Positions 8,174-19,284 of a DNA stretch of 64,000 nucleotides are shown piece after piece. The notes under the pieces are model-generated. The model saw only the letters and a list, made by a program, of their open reading frames with translations, was not told the DNA's origin and did not search any database. Numbering within the stretch: position 1 is the stretch's first letter; every line of letters starts with the position of its first letter. The DNA lies in assembly GCF_014961315.1 (NCBI RefSeq), contig NZ_CP063141.1, forward strand, positions 2,170,001-2,234,000, read 5' to 3'. Origin of the DNA: Thermoflavifilum sp. Its GTDB lineage: Bacteria > Bacteroidota > Bacteroidia > Chitinophagales > Chitinophagaceae. A program made the translations under genes and the position numbers.

Positions 8174-9727
8174 TTAATAACGAGGTATGCGTTTGACGAA
8201 TTTTTCCTGAATGATTTCCTGCACGGTTCTTCCGCTGATCTTGCTTTCCAGCCAGGAGATGATATCAAGGTACAGAAATGAACGTTTTTCGTATGGATTG
8301 GTGGAAATCTGCAGCAGTCGGTCTTTCAGTTCCACAAAAGCCTGCCTTAATTCGCGCGGATGGGTATATACATTTTTCCGCAGGAAGCGGATGATTTCCT
8401 GCATGACCTCACTCAGGTCTTTGTTTTTGGCGATGAAATGGTAAACTGATTTCACCAGATATTCCACCAGCGTATAATTTTCCAGCTCATAATGCGCAAT
8501 CAAATGCAGGATGCGGGCAAAACATTGCAAATCGGCATGCAAATCGCCTACTTTCAGGTGAATGATTTTGTTAAGATAAACGATGGTGTTTTCGTTATCT
8601 CCACTGCCGAAATACAGGCAGGCGATCTTGTAATAAAACACCATGATGCGATGTTGATCGAGTCGTTCATGAAATCGTTCAATGCCTTCCATGATTTCGG
8701 GAACCCATCGTAATCCTTCCGTGAATGTGCCTTCCAGAAAATGTTTATTGATGCGTGCGGTATATAGATAAGCGAATGCCGATGTTAAGGTATTATCATC
8801 AAATTGCGATGCATATTGTTCAATCACGTTTTCCAGCGTTTGCAGATCACTGACATAGCGTTCGTAGTAATTGTTATAGAAATGCGCATTCAGCAGGTTG
8901 TTCATGCCTTTCAGATAGAGCGCCATATCAGCTTCTAACAGTGCGGGATGTTGATTGAAGATATCCACCCATTTCTGTGCATAACGAAAATAGTGAATGA
9001 AATCCTGCAAAGCATAGTAATACCAGCAACAGGTCTGATAATAATATAGCTGCTCATACAGGCTCAGGCGAGAAGGATCGACGTGTTGCATGGCGGCCTG
9101 AAAAAATTCGCGAAGCATGCGTGCATCCTGCTCATTGCGGGCATGGCCGATACGCAAATAGAGGCCGTACATCTGGAGGGAAAGGTTCGACAGGTAGCTG
9201 AGATTGGCTATCTGTCGGCTCAGCTGATTGGATTCATCGCGCAATCGGGCGGCTCGATGCTCAATATCCTGCATGATGTGTCGCGACTCGATGATTTTTT
9301 CAAATTCCAGTACTTCCTGCCAGAGTAAAAGCTCATGGCGCTTTCGAGCCTGTTCCTTGACCTTATTCAGCATCTTCAGGCTTTGTTGATACAGGCCCTT
9401 ATCAAACAATACCCGGGCAAAGTCGAATTGCTCGCGCAATTCCAGCAAGGGATCCTTTTGCTTGTAAAGCAAGCGCAGGCTGGTCAATACATGCTTGTAC
9501 ACATGCGCTTTCAGATTGGAAAGTTGCGATTTTCGGATTGCTGGTATCTTTTGCAGGATTTGTTTTTCATCGTAGCGCGACATTTTATCCATTACCTCAA
9601 ATAATTTCACAAACAACAGGTCGTCTTTCGTTTTCCGGCTTTTTAAATACAGCTGAAAATACCGTTTCTCGGCCTTGGTGAGTGTTTTCACCAACTGAAA
9701 CAATGCGTCGTTTACCTGATTGGGCAT
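8174..9727 (-). CDS. Conserved alpha-helical protein of unknown function
   Basis: 517 residues from ATG 9727 (MPNQVNDALFQLVKTLTKAE); an upstream TTG at 9757 is less likely. The sequence is helical throughout and rich in Tyr, Leu and Arg, with repeated helix pairs resembling TPR-like repeats (YQQSLKMLNKVKEQARKRH, YRYAQKWVDIFNQHP), no signal peptide and no membrane helix. The opening LTKAEKRYFQLYLKSRKTKD is a pattern I associate with a conserved Bacteroidota family without assigned function. It is divergent from leuC and convergent with the DUF59 gene. A scaffold or regulatory role is only a guess. Confidence 0.75.
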   Translation of the reverse strand: MPNQVNDALFQLVKTLTKAEKRYFQLYLKSRKTKDDLLFVKLFEVMDKMSRYDEKQILQKIPAIRKSQLSNLKAHVYKHVLTSLRLLYKQKDPLLELREQFDFARVLFDKGLYQQSLKMLNKVKEQARKRHELLLWQEVLEFEKIIESRHIMQDIEHRAARLRDESNQLSRQIANLSYLSNLSLQMYGLYLRIGHARNEQDARMLREFFQAAMQHVDPSRLSLYEQLYYYQTCCWYYYALQDFIHYFRYAQKWVDIFNQHPALLEADMALYLKGMNNLLNAHFYNNYYERYVSDLQTLENVIEQYASQFDDNTLTSAFAYLYTARINKHFLEGTFTEGLRWVPEIMEGIERFHERLDQHRIMVFYYKIACLYFGSGDNENTIVYLNKIIHLKVGDLHADLQCFARILHLIAHYELENYTLVEYLVKSVYHFIAKNKDLSEVMQEIIRFLRKNVYTHPRELRQAFVELKDRLLQISTNPYEKRSFLYLDIISWLESKISGRTVQEIIQEKFVKRIPRY

Positions 9728-9892
9728 CGGAGTGATTATTTTATATTTTACTGACAATCAATACTTTATTAAAATCATATTAAATGTAAATATCGTAATT
9801 TCGTACAAATCAAATTCCAGCATGCCCGGTCGGGGTTGTAGGTTTGAAGCTGGAGAGATGTATGGCCACGGTTCAGGTAAATGATAAAAAAT

Positions 9893-11290
9893 ATGGGACA
9901 GACATTATTCGATAAAATCTGGGATGCGCATGTGGTACAACGCAAGGAGGGCCATCCCGATGTGCTGTATATCGACACGCATTTTATTCATGAGGTGACG
10001 AGTCCGCAGGCTTTCGACGGGTTGCGCCGTCGCGGGATTCGGGTACGCAGGCCCGATCGTACCCACGCCACAGCCGATCATAATGTACCCACACTGAATC
10101 AACACATGCCCATACGCGAAGCGCTTTCTCGCCGCCAGGTGGAGATGTTAACGCGAAATTGTGAAGAGTTTGGCATCGAATTATATGGTCTGGGGCATCC
10201 TTTTCAGGGCATTGTACATGTGATAGGCCCCGAGTTGGGACTCACGCAGCCGGGCATGACCATTGTGTGCGGGGATAGTCATACCTCCACGCATGGGGCG
10301 CTGGGTACGATTGCCTTTGGTATCGGCACTTCGGAGGTCGAGCAGGTGCTGGCCACTCAGTGTATCCTGCAATATAAGCCCCGTAAGATGCGGATTACCA
10401 TCGACGGGCAATTAAAAAAAGGCGTGGTCTCCAAAGACATCATCCTGTATATCATTTCCCGGATCTCGGCTTCCGGTGCCACCGGTTATTTTGTGGAATA
10501 TGCCGGGTCGGCCATCCGTAACCTGAGCATGGAAGCCCGTATGACCATCTGCAACATGAGCATTGAGATGGGGGCACGCGGTGGCATGATCGCTCCCGAC
10601 GAAACCACCTTTGCTTATATTCAGGGTCGGCGTTTTGCGCCGAAAGGGGCCGACTGGGATCGGGCGCTGGCCTACTGGAAAACCCTTTATTCCGATCCGG
10701 ATGCCGTGTTTGATAAAGAATTGCATTTCGATGCCGCCGACATCGAACCGATGATTACCTATGGCACCAATCCGGGTATGGGCATCAAGATCACCGAGTC
10801 GATTCCCACACCCGAGCAGATAGCCGAAAAAGAACGCGCCTCGTTTGAACGAGCGCTTCATTATATGGGCTTGAAACCCGGTACCCGCCTGCTGCATCAA
10901 CCGGTCGATTATGTGTTTATCGGCAGCTGCACCAATTCGCGGATCGAGGATCTGCGCATGGTCGCTCAATTCGTAAAAGGGAAGAAAAAAGCTCCCCATG
11001 TGGAAGTGTGGGTGGTGCCCGGTTCCAAGCAGGTGGAAGCCCAGGCGCGTCAGGAAGGCATTGACCGCATTTTTGAAGAAGCCGGATTTCAGCTACGCGG
11101 CCCTGGATGCTCGGCCTGTCTGGGCATGAATGAAGATAAAATTCCGCCCGGGAAATATTGTGTATCTACGTCAAACCGCAATTTTGAAGGCAGGCAGGGC
11201 CCGCAGGCACGTACCTTCCTGGCCAGTCCGCTCACGGCGGCCGCCGCAGCCATCACCGGCAGGATAGAGGATGTTCGCGAATTTCTGTAA
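9893..11290 (+). CDS. leuC: 3-isopropylmalate dehydratase large subunit
   Basis: Isomerises 2-isopropylmalate to 3-isopropylmalate together with LeuD. ATG 9893 gives [15 protein letters not shown], the usual LeuC start; ATG 9881 would add four residues. 465 residues, normal for the family. The [4Fe-4S] cysteines lie in [15 protein letters not shown] (about residue 345) and [11 protein letters not shown] (about 405-408), and the substrate region [12 protein letters not shown] is present near 130. It is the first gene of leuC-leuD-leuB-leuA and follows a 165-nt divergent intergenic region. Confidence 0.97.
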   Translation: MGQTLFDKIWDAHVVQRKEGHPDVLYIDTHFIHEVTSPQAFDGLRRRGIRVRRPDRTHATADHNVPTLNQHMPIREALSRRQVEMLTRNCEEFGIELYGLGHPFQGIVHVIGPELGLTQPGMTIVCGDSHTSTHGALGTIAFGIGTSEVEQVLATQCILQYKPRKMRITIDGQLKKGVVSKDIILYIISRISASGATGYFVEYAGSAIRNLSMEARMTICNMSIEMGARGGMIAPDETTFAYIQGRRFAPKGADWDRALAYWKTLYSDPDAVFDKELHFDAADIEPMITYGTNPGMGIKITESIPTPEQIAEKERASFERALHYMGLKPGTRLLHQPVDYVFIGSCTNSRIEDLRMVAQFVKGKKKAPHVEVWVVPGSKQVEAQARQEGIDRIFEEAGFQLRGPGCSACLGMNEDKIPPGKYCVSTSNRNFEGRQGPQARTFLASPLTAAAAAITGRIEDVREFL

Positions 11291-11306
11291 TCCAAAACAA
11301 AACCGC

Positions 11307-11912
11307 ATGAGTAAACGTACCATTCAGCATATCGTTTCTACCGCTGTTCCGCTGCCTATCGAAAATATCGATACCGACCAGATCATTCCGGCTCGTTTCC
11401 TGAAAGCCACCACACGCGAAGGTTTTGGCAGAAACCTGTTTCGCGACTGGCGTTATGAAAACGATGATGAAAGCAAGCCCAGAAAAGATTTTGTGTTGAA
11501 CAACCCCATGTATGGCGGCTGTATCCTGGTAGCCGGCAAAAATTTCGGCTGTGGCTCTTCGCGTGAACATGCGGCCTGGGCGCTGGTCGACTATGGTTTT
11601 CAGGTGGTGGTGAGCAGCTTTTTCGCCGATATCTTTAAAAACAATGCGTTGAATAATTTTCTACTGCCCGTGCAGGTTTCAGATGCCTTTCTGCAAAAGC
11701 TGTTTCAGGCCGTCGAGCAGGATCCGCAAACCCAGATCGAAATAGACCTTCCGGAGCAGTATATCCGCATCCTTGCATCCGGCGAAAGGGAATATTTTGA
11801 TATCAATCCCTACAAAAAAGCCTGTTTGCTCAACGGTTATGATGATATCGATTATCTGCTGAGCCTGGATGAGGCGATCCGGGCATATGAGCAGCAACGG
11901 GAGCGGGTTTAA
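11307..11912 (+). CDS. leuD: 3-isopropylmalate dehydratase small subunit
   Basis: 201 residues from ATG 11307 ([20 protein letters not shown]). The small-subunit signatures [13 protein letters not shown] (about 21-33) and [17 protein letters not shown] (about 72-88) are intact. It forms the swivelling domain of the LeuCD enzyme. Starts 16 nt after leuC, so the two are translated from one message in the expected equal amounts. Confidence 0.96.
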   Translation: MSKRTIQHIVSTAVPLPIENIDTDQIIPARFLKATTREGFGRNLFRDWRYENDDESKPRKDFVLNNPMYGGCILVAGKNFGCGSSREHAAWALVDYGFQVVVSSFFADIFKNNALNNFLLPVQVSDAFLQKLFQAVEQDPQTQIEIDLPEQYIRILASGEREYFDINPYKKACLLNGYDDIDYLLSLDEAIRAYEQQRERV

Positions 11913-11946
11913 GTGATCATCCACAGGATAATGATAGGTTCTGGAT

Positions 11947-13038
11947 ATGGCAAAACAGGAAAAGGTTCGCAAGCGTATTCTGGTGATTGGGGGCGACGGA
12001 ATCGGTCCGGAAGTCACCCGATGGGGAAGACGTGTGTTAGAGGCCGTGGCAGAGAAATATGGACATGAATTCATTTTTGAAGAAGGTTTAATGGGGCATG
12101 CGGCTATTGAAGCCACGGGTGATCCGCTGCCCGAAGACACGCTCTCGAAAGCCCGGCAAAGCGATGCCATTTTGTTTGGGGCTATCGGGCATCCGAAATA
12201 TGACCAGGATCCCGGTTTGAAAGTCAGGCCCGAGCAGGGATTGTTGCGTATTCGCAAGGAACTGGGCTTATATGCTAATCTTCGGCCCATCAAGCTTTTC
12301 GATGAGCTGCTGGCGGCGTCGAGCATCAAACCCGAGGTATTGCAGGGCGCCGATATCCTGTTTTTCCGGGAACTCACGGGCGATGTGTATTTCGGGGAAA
12401 AGAAAAAAGCCGAAGATGGCAGCTGGGCTTCCGATCTCATGATTTATCATGCCTACGAAGTGGAGCGTATTGCCCGCAGGGCATTTGAAGCCGCCCGCCA
12501 GCGCAGGAAAACATTGTGTTCGGTGGATAAAGCCAATGTGTTGGAATCTTCCCGTTTGTGGCGGGCCACGGTACAGCGCATCGCGGCCGACTATCCCGAT
12601 GTGACATGCACCCACATGTTTGTCGATAATGCCGCCATGCAACTCATCCGCGATCCTCGCCAGTTCGACGTGATCCTGACGGCGAATTTGTTTGGCGATA
12701 TCCTTACCGATGAGGCTTCGCAAATCGCAGGCTCCATGGGTATGCTGGCCTCGGCTTCTATCGGCGACGGCACGGGCTTGTATGAACCCATTCATGGCTC
12801 GGCGCCCGATATTGCGGGCAAAGGTATTGCCAATCCTCTGGCTTCCATTCTATCGGTGGCGTTGATGCTGCAAATTGGTTTTCAAATGCAGGAAGAAGCC
12901 GAGGCGGTCGTTCGCGCCGTCGATCAAACCTTAAAAGCCGGATACCGAACGGTGGATATTGCCGATAAACATACGCCCAACCACATGATGGTGGGCACCG
13001 ACGGCATGGGACAGCAAATCATCCGCTTTCTGTCCTGA
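11947..13038 (+). CDS. leuB: 3-isopropylmalate dehydrogenase
   Basis: NAD-dependent oxidative decarboxylation of 3-isopropylmalate. 363 residues. Landmarks: GGDGIGPEVTRWG near 14-26, the substrate arginines in RPEQGLLRIRKELGLYANLR (about 97-116), the metal-binding aspartates in VDNAAMQLIRDP and ANLFGDILTDEASQ, and GLYEPIHGSAPDIAGKG near 277-293. Compared with icd at 17218 it has the shorter leucine-type substrate loop. It sits 34 nt after leuD. Confidence 0.97.
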   Translation: MAKQEKVRKRILVIGGDGIGPEVTRWGRRVLEAVAEKYGHEFIFEEGLMGHAAIEATGDPLPEDTLSKARQSDAILFGAIGHPKYDQDPGLKVRPEQGLLRIRKELGLYANLRPIKLFDELLAASSIKPEVLQGADILFFRELTGDVYFGEKKKAEDGSWASDLMIYHAYEVERIARRAFEAARQRRKTLCSVDKANVLESSRLWRATVQRIAADYPDVTCTHMFVDNAAMQLIRDPRQFDVILTANLFGDILTDEASQIAGSMGMLASASIGDGTGLYEPIHGSAPDIAGKGIANPLASILSVALMLQIGFQMQEEAEAVVRAVDQTLKAGYRTVDIADKHTPNHMMVGTDGMGQQIIRFLS

Positions 13039-13116
13039 ACAGATGCCGGTTGCCACACCCAGCGGCAGAGCGTGAGCAAGAACTCCAGATGGTTTGACCC
13101 TTAAAATTGATGTCTG

Positions 13117-14628
13117 ATGAACGAACAAAACCGGGTATATGTATTTGATACCACCCTGCGCGATGGCGAGCAGGTGCCGGGCTGCCAGCTCACCACACCC
13201 GAAAAAATTGAAATCGCCAGGGAATTGGAAGCCTTGGGCGTGGATATTATCGAAGCCGGATTTCCCATATCCAGTCCGGGTGATTTTCAAAGCGTGGTGG
13301 AGATTTCCAGAGCCGTAAAAGAACCCGTGATCTGCGCTTTGACCCGCGCCAACCACAAAGATATTGACGCTGCGGCCGAAGCCCTGCGTTTTGCCCGCCG
13401 GGCACGCATCCACACGGGCATCGGAGCTTCGGATATCCACATTCGGTATAAGTTCAACAGCACCCGCGAAGAAATCCTGGAGCGGGCCGTGGATGCCGTG
13501 AAGTATGCCCGGCGGTTTGTGGATGATGTGGAGTTTTATGCCGAGGATGCCGGAAGGGCCGATGTGGAATATCTGGCCCGCATGATAGAGGCGGTGATCG
13601 CGGCAGGGGCGACGGTGGTCAATATCCCCGACACCAACGGCTATTGTCTGCCCGAACAATATGCCGCCAGGATCCGCTACTTGAAAGAACATGTGCCGAA
13701 TATCGACAAAGCCATCATCTCCGTACATTGTCATGACGACCTGGGACTGGCTACGGCCAACTCCATTGCCGGGCTTCAGGCGGGCGCCCGTCAGGTGGAA
13801 TGTACCATCAATGGCGTGGGTGAGCGTGCCGGCAACACCTCCATGGAAGAAGTGGTGATGATCCTCAAAACGCATCAACAAACCCTCGGACTCTATACCC
13901 ATATCCAGACCAGAAAGTTTTACCACATCAGCAACATGGTGTCGAAGATGATGCGCATGCCCGTGCAGCCCAATAAGGCCATCGTGGGACGGAACGCCTT
14001 TGCGCACAGCTCGGGTATCCATCAGGATGGCGTGCTGAAGCATCGGGAGAATTATGAAATCATCAATCCCGAAGATGTGGGTATCCCCTCGAATGCCATC
14101 ATCCTCACCGCACGCAGTGGCCGCCATGCGTTGAAGCATCGGCTGGAGCGCCTGGGCTATCAGATCGATCGGTTGAATTTAGACGAAGTATATCAACGTT
14201 TTCTGGAACTGGCCGATAAGAAAAAAGAAGTGGATGATCAGGATCTGCTATGGTTGATGGGTCACGATGTGGATGAGCATTATCAGGACAATGCCTTGCA
14301 TATCGAATTATTGCAGGTGATGTGTGGTGAACCCCTGCAGCCCATGGCAACGGTAAAACTGCGGGTACGCGGCGAAGAAAAATCGGCCACGGCTACCGGT
14401 AACGGCCCCGTGGATGCAGCCGTAAAAGCCATCGAACACATCATCGGTGAACATGTGAATATCGAAGAGCTCAGCATACAGGCTATTCATGGCGGAAGTG
14501 AGGATGTCAGCAAGGTGAACATGACGGTAAGCCACAAGGGCAAAACCTGTTATGGCTATGGATATTCCACCGATATCGTGGTGGCTTCTGTGCGGGCTTA
14601 TGTGGATGCACTGAACAAGATCTTCTGA
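13117..14628 (+). CDS. leuA: 2-isopropylmalate synthase
   Basis: Condenses acetyl-CoA with 2-oxoisovalerate, the first committed step of leucine synthesis. 503 residues: TIM barrel with [12 protein letters not shown] (about 11-22), the [15 protein letters not shown] metal-binding motif (about 205-219) and [14 protein letters not shown]; then the accessory domain with [17 protein letters not shown], and a C-terminal ACT-like regulatory domain of about 110 residues ([20 protein letters not shown]). The presence of the regulatory domain predicts feedback inhibition by leucine. Last gene of the leu cluster. Confidence 0.95.
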   Translation: MNEQNRVYVFDTTLRDGEQVPGCQLTTPEKIEIARELEALGVDIIEAGFPISSPGDFQSVVEISRAVKEPVICALTRANHKDIDAAAEALRFARRARIHTGIGASDIHIRYKFNSTREEILERAVDAVKYARRFVDDVEFYAEDAGRADVEYLARMIEAVIAAGATVVNIPDTNGYCLPEQYAARIRYLKEHVPNIDKAIISVHCHDDLGLATANSIAGLQAGARQVECTINGVGERAGNTSMEEVVMILKTHQQTLGLYTHIQTRKFYHISNMVSKMMRMPVQPNKAIVGRNAFAHSSGIHQDGVLKHRENYEIINPEDVGIPSNAIILTARSGRHALKHRLERLGYQIDRLNLDEVYQRFLELADKKKEVDDQDLLWLMGHDVDEHYQDNALHIELLQVMCGEPLQPMATVKLRVRGEEKSATATGNGPVDAAVKAIEHIIGEHVNIEELSIQAIHGGSEDVSKVNMTVSHKGKTCYGYGYSTDIVVASVRAYVDALNKIF

Positions 14629-14659
14629 TATGTGCGGCCATATGTAAAAATCCCTCACC

Positions 14660-14684
14660 TCGCTTCTTAGCTCAACAGAAGCGA
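14660..14684. terminator. Hairpin after the leu operon
   Basis: An 8-bp perfect inverted repeat, TCGCTTCT (14660-14667) and AGAAGCGA (14677-14684), separated by 9 nt and lying 31 nt after leuA. It has no T-run, so it is at best a weak or factor-aided terminator or a messenger end-protecting stem. Confidence 0.35.
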
Positions 14685-14723
14685 AGTAATCCGTGAACAA
14701 CGATTTGCAAGAAAAACCTCAAT

Positions 14724-15563
14724 TTGCCGGATAAACAAACTCATATATCCGTGCAAGCCCGTTTTTACTTTCAATATCTGCAGCACCTGTTGCATGCGAA
14801 ATCCCGCTATCAAATTCATTCTCCCTGGGTTTATCAGCTTATCGAACAGGCCTTGCGTGGTGGCGTTCAGGATCCAGCATGGGAACCGATTGAGCGGCTC
14901 CGCCATCAATTGCTCCGGGATCACCGACTGATTGAAGTCGATGATCCGGGGGCGGGATCCAGGATACATGCCACCCGGCGGCGCAGCATCAGCCAGATAG
15001 CCCGTACAGCGGCTAAACCCGTTCCGCTGGCCCGCATGTTGTTTCAGCTCTGTCGTTATGTACAACCCGCCATGGTCATTGAATTGGGCACCTCGCTCGG
15101 ATTGACAACGGCATATCTGGCCGCTGCCGTACCCGATGCCCGGGTGATTACAGTCGAGGGCTCGAAGGCTATAGCTGCTGAGGCATGCCGGAATCTGCAA
15201 CTACTGCGGTTGCACAACGTGGATTTTCGGCAGGCCCTGTTTGCCGATGTGCTTCCCGAGATTCGTGCTACGTTGCGTGAGCCTTTCCTGCTATTTGTGG
15301 ATGGCGATCATCGTTATGCCTCCACCAGGGCGTATGTAGAGCCCTTCCTGTCGGCATTAGACGGCGATTCCTGCGTGGTAATGGATGATATCCACTGGAG
15401 CCGCGAGATGACGGACGTCTGGAATAGCTTGCGAAACGACAGCCGGGTGAACCTGAGTATCGATGTGTTTTTCATGGGTTTTCTGTTTCATCGAACGGGG
15501 CGCTGGCAGGTAGAGCATTATGCTTTGCGTTACCCGGGTATTCTTTCCTGGTTCAGGAGGTAG
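14724..15563 (+). CDS. Class I SAM-dependent methyltransferase
   Basis: 279 residues if TTG 14724 is used; GTG 14751 is the alternative, and no ATG occurs before the core. The SAM-binding motif I is VIELGTSLGLTTAYLAAAVP (about 120-139), followed by VITVEGSKAIAAEACRN (motif II) and LLFVDGDHRYASTRAYVEPF, the layout of the O-methyltransferase/DUF-type MTase24 group. The substrate is unknown. Its last 11 nt overlap the 3' end of the convergent MFS gene. The non-ATG start is uncertain. Confidence 0.8.
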   Translation: MPDKQTHISVQARFYFQYLQHLLHAKSRYQIHSPWVYQLIEQALRGGVQDPAWEPIERLRHQLLRDHRLIEVDDPGAGSRIHATRRRSISQIARTAAKPVPLARMLFQLCRYVQPAMVIELGTSLGLTTAYLAAAVPDARVITVEGSKAIAAEACRNLQLLRLHNVDFRQALFADVLPEIRATLREPFLLFVDGDHRYASTRAYVEPFLSALDGDSCVVMDDIHWSREMTDVWNSLRNDSRVNLSIDVFFMGFLFHRTGRWQVEHYALRYPGILSWFRR

Positions 15564-17070
15564 ATACCTGCTCGGATGTTGTTTCTGTGATGATAGGAAA
15601 CCGGGCCGGCGTGCGTAAGAGGATGGCCGCTATGAGCCATCCGCCCAGCGCCATCACGGTATAAATAGCTGTCGTGGCCTGGTGAATGCTCTGGCTGAGG
15701 TAGTGCTGAGCCTGTTCAGGAAGCTTGTTTTGCAGGGCTTGCTGGATGAGGGTGTTCAATGAAGAAGACAGTCGGTCGCCGATGGAAGCCGGTGCCTGTT
15801 GCAGATGATGATGCAGGCTCAGGTTAAAGAGGCTGCCCATCATGGCCGCTCCCAGGCTTTGACCCAGATAACGGGCGAAGATATTACTGCCCGTTACCAC
15901 ACCCCGTTGTTGCCAGCCGACCATCGATTGCACACCCACCAGCAGCGGAGTGGAAAGGAATCCAAAGCCGGCGCCCAGCAGGATTTGATCGGCGAAAAGC
16001 ATCCATACCGGCAAAGGGAAAGAGATCCACACAAAAGTCAGTGCACTCAGCCCGATGAGCACAGCTCCTATCAACGCCGCATTCCGAAAACCCATACGCA
16101 GGTAGAGCCTACCCGAGTACGCCGAGGCAATGGGCCATCCGATGCTGGAGCTGGCCAGAATAAATCCGGCCAGCATGGCGCTGCCGCCCTGTGCCGCCTG
16201 TACAAACAGGGGCAGATACATGCTGGGGCCCATCATCACGGCACCCATGCCGATCATGCTGAGGTTCGCACCGGCCATGATACGGTTTTTCCATATCCAG
16301 AGCGGGATGATCGGCTCTGGAGCCCGTTTTTCTATTCGGATAAAAATCCCCATCAGCAGGAGGCCCAGCGCCGGCAATCCAAGTCCGGGCAGGGACCACC
16401 ACGACCAGGACGAGCCGTTTTCCAACAGGGCAAGGATGAGCAGGGAAGCCGCCAGAAAGATAAGCATGGCGCCAGCCAGGTCGATATGATGCTGGTGAAT
16501 GGTGATTCGTTCATGCAGAAATGCTGCCAGCAGGGCGCTAGCCAGCAGGCCGATCGGTACATTCAGAAAGAAAATCCATCGCCAGGAAGCATATTGCACA
16601 AGTGCGCCCCCGATAGCCGGACCCACAATAGCAGCCATGCCCCATACGCTGGAAAGCCAGCCCTGGATGTGTGCCCGCTCGCGGATATCATATAAATCGG
16701 CCGCCAGCGTGTTGACCGTAGCCATGATCGAACCTGCTCCTAATCCCTGCACGCCACGAAATAAGATCAATGCCGTCATATTCCAGGCCAGCCCGGAAGT
16801 TGCCGAACCTGCAAGAAACAAGATCACGCCGAAAAGCAAAATGGGTTTTCGTCCAAACATATCGGCCAGCTTACCATAAATGGGGATCGTTACGGTTTGC
16901 GCCAGCAGGTAAATCGAAAACACCCAGCTCAGGCTGGCAAAACCGCCTAAGTCGGCCACGATTTGCGGGATAGCCGTGGAAACGATGGTCGTATCCATAG
17001 CAGCCAGCGACATGGTAAGCATCAACCCGGCCAGTATCCAGCTTTTATGTGCACGTTGAGGCATAAGCAT
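15553..17070 (-). CDS. MFS multidrug exporter, DHA2 (EmrB/QacA) type
   Basis: 505 residues with about fourteen predicted transmembrane helices. The N-terminal motif SLAAMDTTIVSTAIPQIVAD is the DHA2 signature (motif D1), and GKLADMFGRKPILLFG is motif A of the major facilitator family. It is expected to expel drugs or toxic organic compounds using the proton gradient. No membrane-fusion or outer-membrane partner gene lies next to it, so it probably acts alone. The substrate cannot be deduced. Confidence 0.93.
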   Translation of the reverse strand: MLMPQRAHKSWILAGLMLTMSLAAMDTTIVSTAIPQIVADLGGFASLSWVFSIYLLAQTVTIPIYGKLADMFGRKPILLFGVILFLAGSATSGLAWNMTALILFRGVQGLGAGSIMATVNTLAADLYDIRERAHIQGWLSSVWGMAAIVGPAIGGALVQYASWRWIFFLNVPIGLLASALLAAFLHERITIHQHHIDLAGAMLIFLAASLLILALLENGSSWSWWSLPGLGLPALGLLLMGIFIRIEKRAPEPIIPLWIWKNRIMAGANLSMIGMGAVMMGPSMYLPLFVQAAQGGSAMLAGFILASSSIGWPIASAYSGRLYLRMGFRNAALIGAVLIGLSALTFVWISFPLPVWMLFADQILLGAGFGFLSTPLLVGVQSMVGWQQRGVVTGSNIFARYLGQSLGAAMMGSLFNLSLHHHLQQAPASIGDRLSSSLNTLIQQALQNKLPEQAQHYLSQSIHQATTAIYTVMALGGWLIAAILLRTPARFPIITETTSEQVSTS

Positions 17071-17217
17071 CTTTTTCCATAATTGAAATTCATGGCTTCA
17101 TGCATAGCGCCTATCCTGCACGGCAACCCATTTTTCTTGTCCCTGTATCGATCCCGGCTTGGTTACATCAAATGTGAAAGTCGCTTCGATATCATGTTGA
17201 ATATGTCGAACCTGGAT

Positions 17218-18507
17218 TCATTCTTCCATCATGGCGATGGCACGATGGTCGTCTAAATGACGGATGATTTCTGTAGCAAACTCACTCGTATGGACCAGGG
17301 TAGCATCAGACATTTGACGGTAAAAGTCGATCGTCACTTTTTTACGCATGATGGCCATCGATAGGCCTCTTACAATGGCGCGGGCGGCTTCTTTCCAGCC
17401 CATATATTCCAGCATCATCACGCCACTCAGGATTAACGACGAGGGATTCATGCTGTCGGTATTCGCAAATTGCGGTGCCGTGCCATGTGTAGCTTCGAAG
17501 ATGGCATGACCTGTTTCGTAATTGATATTGGCGCCGGGTGCAATGCCAATGCCGCCCACAGCCGCGGCCGCCGCATCGCTGATATAATCTCCGTTTAAAT
17601 TCATGGTGGCGATTACTGAAAAATCCTGCGGATTCAGCAATAGTTGTTGTAAAAAATTATCGGCAATGATATCCTTCACAATTACCTTTCCCTGTGCAGT
17701 AGCTATTTTCAGGGCTTTATCCGCAGCTTCATGATTCTGTGCTTTTTTTATGCGTTCGTATTGTAGCCAGGTAAATGTTTGTTCGGCAAACTCCTGCTCG
17801 GCCACTTCATAACCCCATTGCCTGAAAGCCCCTTCGGTATATTTCATGATATTACCTTTATGCACCATGGTTACAGAGGGCAAATGATGTTGCAAAGCAT
17901 ACTTGATGGCCGCGCGCACCAGCCTTTTAGAGCGGCTACAGGAAATCATTTTTATACCAAGCGCAGTGTCATCGGGCAAAGTGCGTACATGCAGGGTAGT
18001 CTCGAGAAACTGCTTGAGTTGGCTGGTATCTGCTGCCCCCGCAGCAAATTCAATTCCAGCATACACATCTTCTGTGTTTTCTCGAAAGATCACCATATTT
18101 ACTTTTTCTGGATGCACCAGAGGTGAGGGCACATTGGGATACCATTTCACCGGACGCACACAAGCATACAAATCAAGTTCCTGTCTGAGTGTAACGTTTA
18201 ACGAGCGAAAACCTTCTCCCACCGGCGTAGTAAGCGGTCCTTTTATGGCGATGATATATTCCCTGCATGCATCAATGGTTTGCTGGGGCAACCATTCACC
18301 CGTTGCATGATAAGCTTTTTCACCGGCCAGTATTTCCTTCCAGTGAATTTTTCTTTTGCCATGATAAACTTTTTCAACGGCTGCATTCATTACACGTACT
18401 GTGGCCTTCCAGATATCAGGGCCTATGCCGTCTCCTTCGACATACGGAATAATGGGCTCATCCGGCACCTGTAATTTTCCATGGGCTATCGTAACTTTTT
18501 CAGGCAT
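17218..18507 (-). CDS. icd: Isocitrate dehydrogenase (NADP type)
   Basis: TCA-cycle oxidation of isocitrate to 2-oxoglutarate. 429 residues with [18 protein letters not shown] (about 24-41), the phosphorylatable/substrate Ser in [49 protein letters not shown] and [16 protein letters not shown]. The motif following [10 protein letters not shown] and the length favour the bacterial NADP-dependent homodimeric class. Single gene, divergent from the ferredoxin-reductase-like gene over a 100-nt intergenic region. Confidence 0.93.
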   Translation of the reverse strand: MPEKVTIAHGKLQVPDEPIIPYVEGDGIGPDIWKATVRVMNAAVEKVYHGKRKIHWKEILAGEKAYHATGEWLPQQTIDACREYIIAIKGPLTTPVGEGFRSLNVTLRQELDLYACVRPVKWYPNVPSPLVHPEKVNMVIFRENTEDVYAGIEFAAGAADTSQLKQFLETTLHVRTLPDDTALGIKMISCSRSKRLVRAAIKYALQHHLPSVTMVHKGNIMKYTEGAFRQWGYEVAEQEFAEQTFTWLQYERIKKAQNHEAADKALKIATAQGKVIVKDIIADNFLQQLLLNPQDFSVIATMNLNGDYISDAAAAAVGGIGIAPGANINYETGHAIFEATHGTAPQFANTDSMNPSSLILSGVMMLEYMGWKEAARAIVRGLSMAIMRKKVTIDFYRQMSDATLVHTSEFATEIIRHLDDHRAIAMMEE

Positions 18508-18558
18508 AATCGACTCGTTTGTATGATAAAAACATGAACAAATCCTTGTTTGTGTTGT

Positions 18559-18588
18559 TTGTATTCAACCAGCTGTTGATTATCTTTA
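18559..18588 (+). promoter_or_regulatory. Bacteroidota-type promoter for the reductase gene
   Basis: TTG (18559-18561), a 19-nt gap, then TATCTTTA (18581-18588), one mismatch from TTG-N19-TAnnTTTG. It ends 19 nt before the ATG at 18608. Confidence 0.45.
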
Positions 18589-18607
18589 GTATTCAAAATT
18601 AGGGATC

Positions 18608-19276
18608 ATGGAAGAACATATCGTCAAAATTCTGTCTATTCAACGTGTTACACACAATGTAAAACAATATCGAGTTGAAAAACCTGCAGGCTACAAATTT
18701 GTACCCGGACAGGCTACGGAAGTGGCTATTCATAAGCCAGGATGGGAACAGGAGCGCAGGCCGTTTACATTTACGAGTTTAAACGACTGGGATTTTTTAG
18801 AGTTTACCATCAAAAGTTATCATGATCATGCAGGCGTTACCCATCAACTCGATTCCCTGCAACCCGGCGATGAATTGATTTTACACGATGTGTGGGGTGC
18901 CATTCAATATAAAGGTGAAGGTGTGTTTATTGCCGGTGGGGCGGGAGTTACACCTTTCATTGCTATTTTCCGGCAATTGTATGCCGATGGAAAATTAGGC
19001 AATAACATGTTGATTTTTTCCAATAAAACCAAAGCCGATATTATTCTCGAAGATGAATTCCGCAAGATGCTGGGCGATCGTTTTATCAATACACTGACTC
19101 AGGAACGCGCGGAAGGATATGATTTTGGTAAAATCAACGCCGAATATCTCAAGCAAAAGATTCACAATTTTCATCAACACTTTTATGTATGTGGTCCCGA
19201 TCAAATGGTGCAGGATATCAAATCGGCGCTGGTTCAGCTGGGTGCATCCGAAGCGGCTGTAGTGGTGGAATTGTGA
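18608..19276 (+). CDS. Flavodoxin/ferredoxin-NADP reductase-like FAD oxidoreductase
   Basis: 222 residues. An N-terminal FAD-binding barrel carries the flavin motif ERRPFTFTS (about 50-58, an RxxSF-like site), and a C-terminal nucleotide-binding half holds GVFIAGGAGVTPFIAIFRQL (about 102-121) and the terminal FYVCGPDQMV. There is no 2Fe-2S domain, so electrons probably pass to or from a separate ferredoxin or flavodoxin. The partner is not visible. Divergent from icd, convergent with sucC. Confidence 0.85.
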   Translation: MEEHIVKILSIQRVTHNVKQYRVEKPAGYKFVPGQATEVAIHKPGWEQERRPFTFTSLNDWDFLEFTIKSYHDHAGVTHQLDSLQPGDELILHDVWGAIQYKGEGVFIAGGAGVTPFIAIFRQLYADGKLGNNMLIFSNKTKADIILEDEFRKMLGDRFINTLTQERAEGYDFGKINAEYLKQKIHNFHQHFYVCGPDQMVQDIKSALVQLGASEAAVVVEL

Positions 19277-19284
19277 GATAAATG

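Noticed and set aside
12931..14139. 402-residue minus-strand frame opposite leuB and leuA
   Set aside because: It is a shadow of high GC at third positions; the + strand leuB and leuA are complete and certain.
15799..16695. 298-residue + frame opposite the MFS gene
   Set aside because: Rich in Gln, His and Arg, no hydrophobic core; it is the complement of the membrane helices of the MFS protein.
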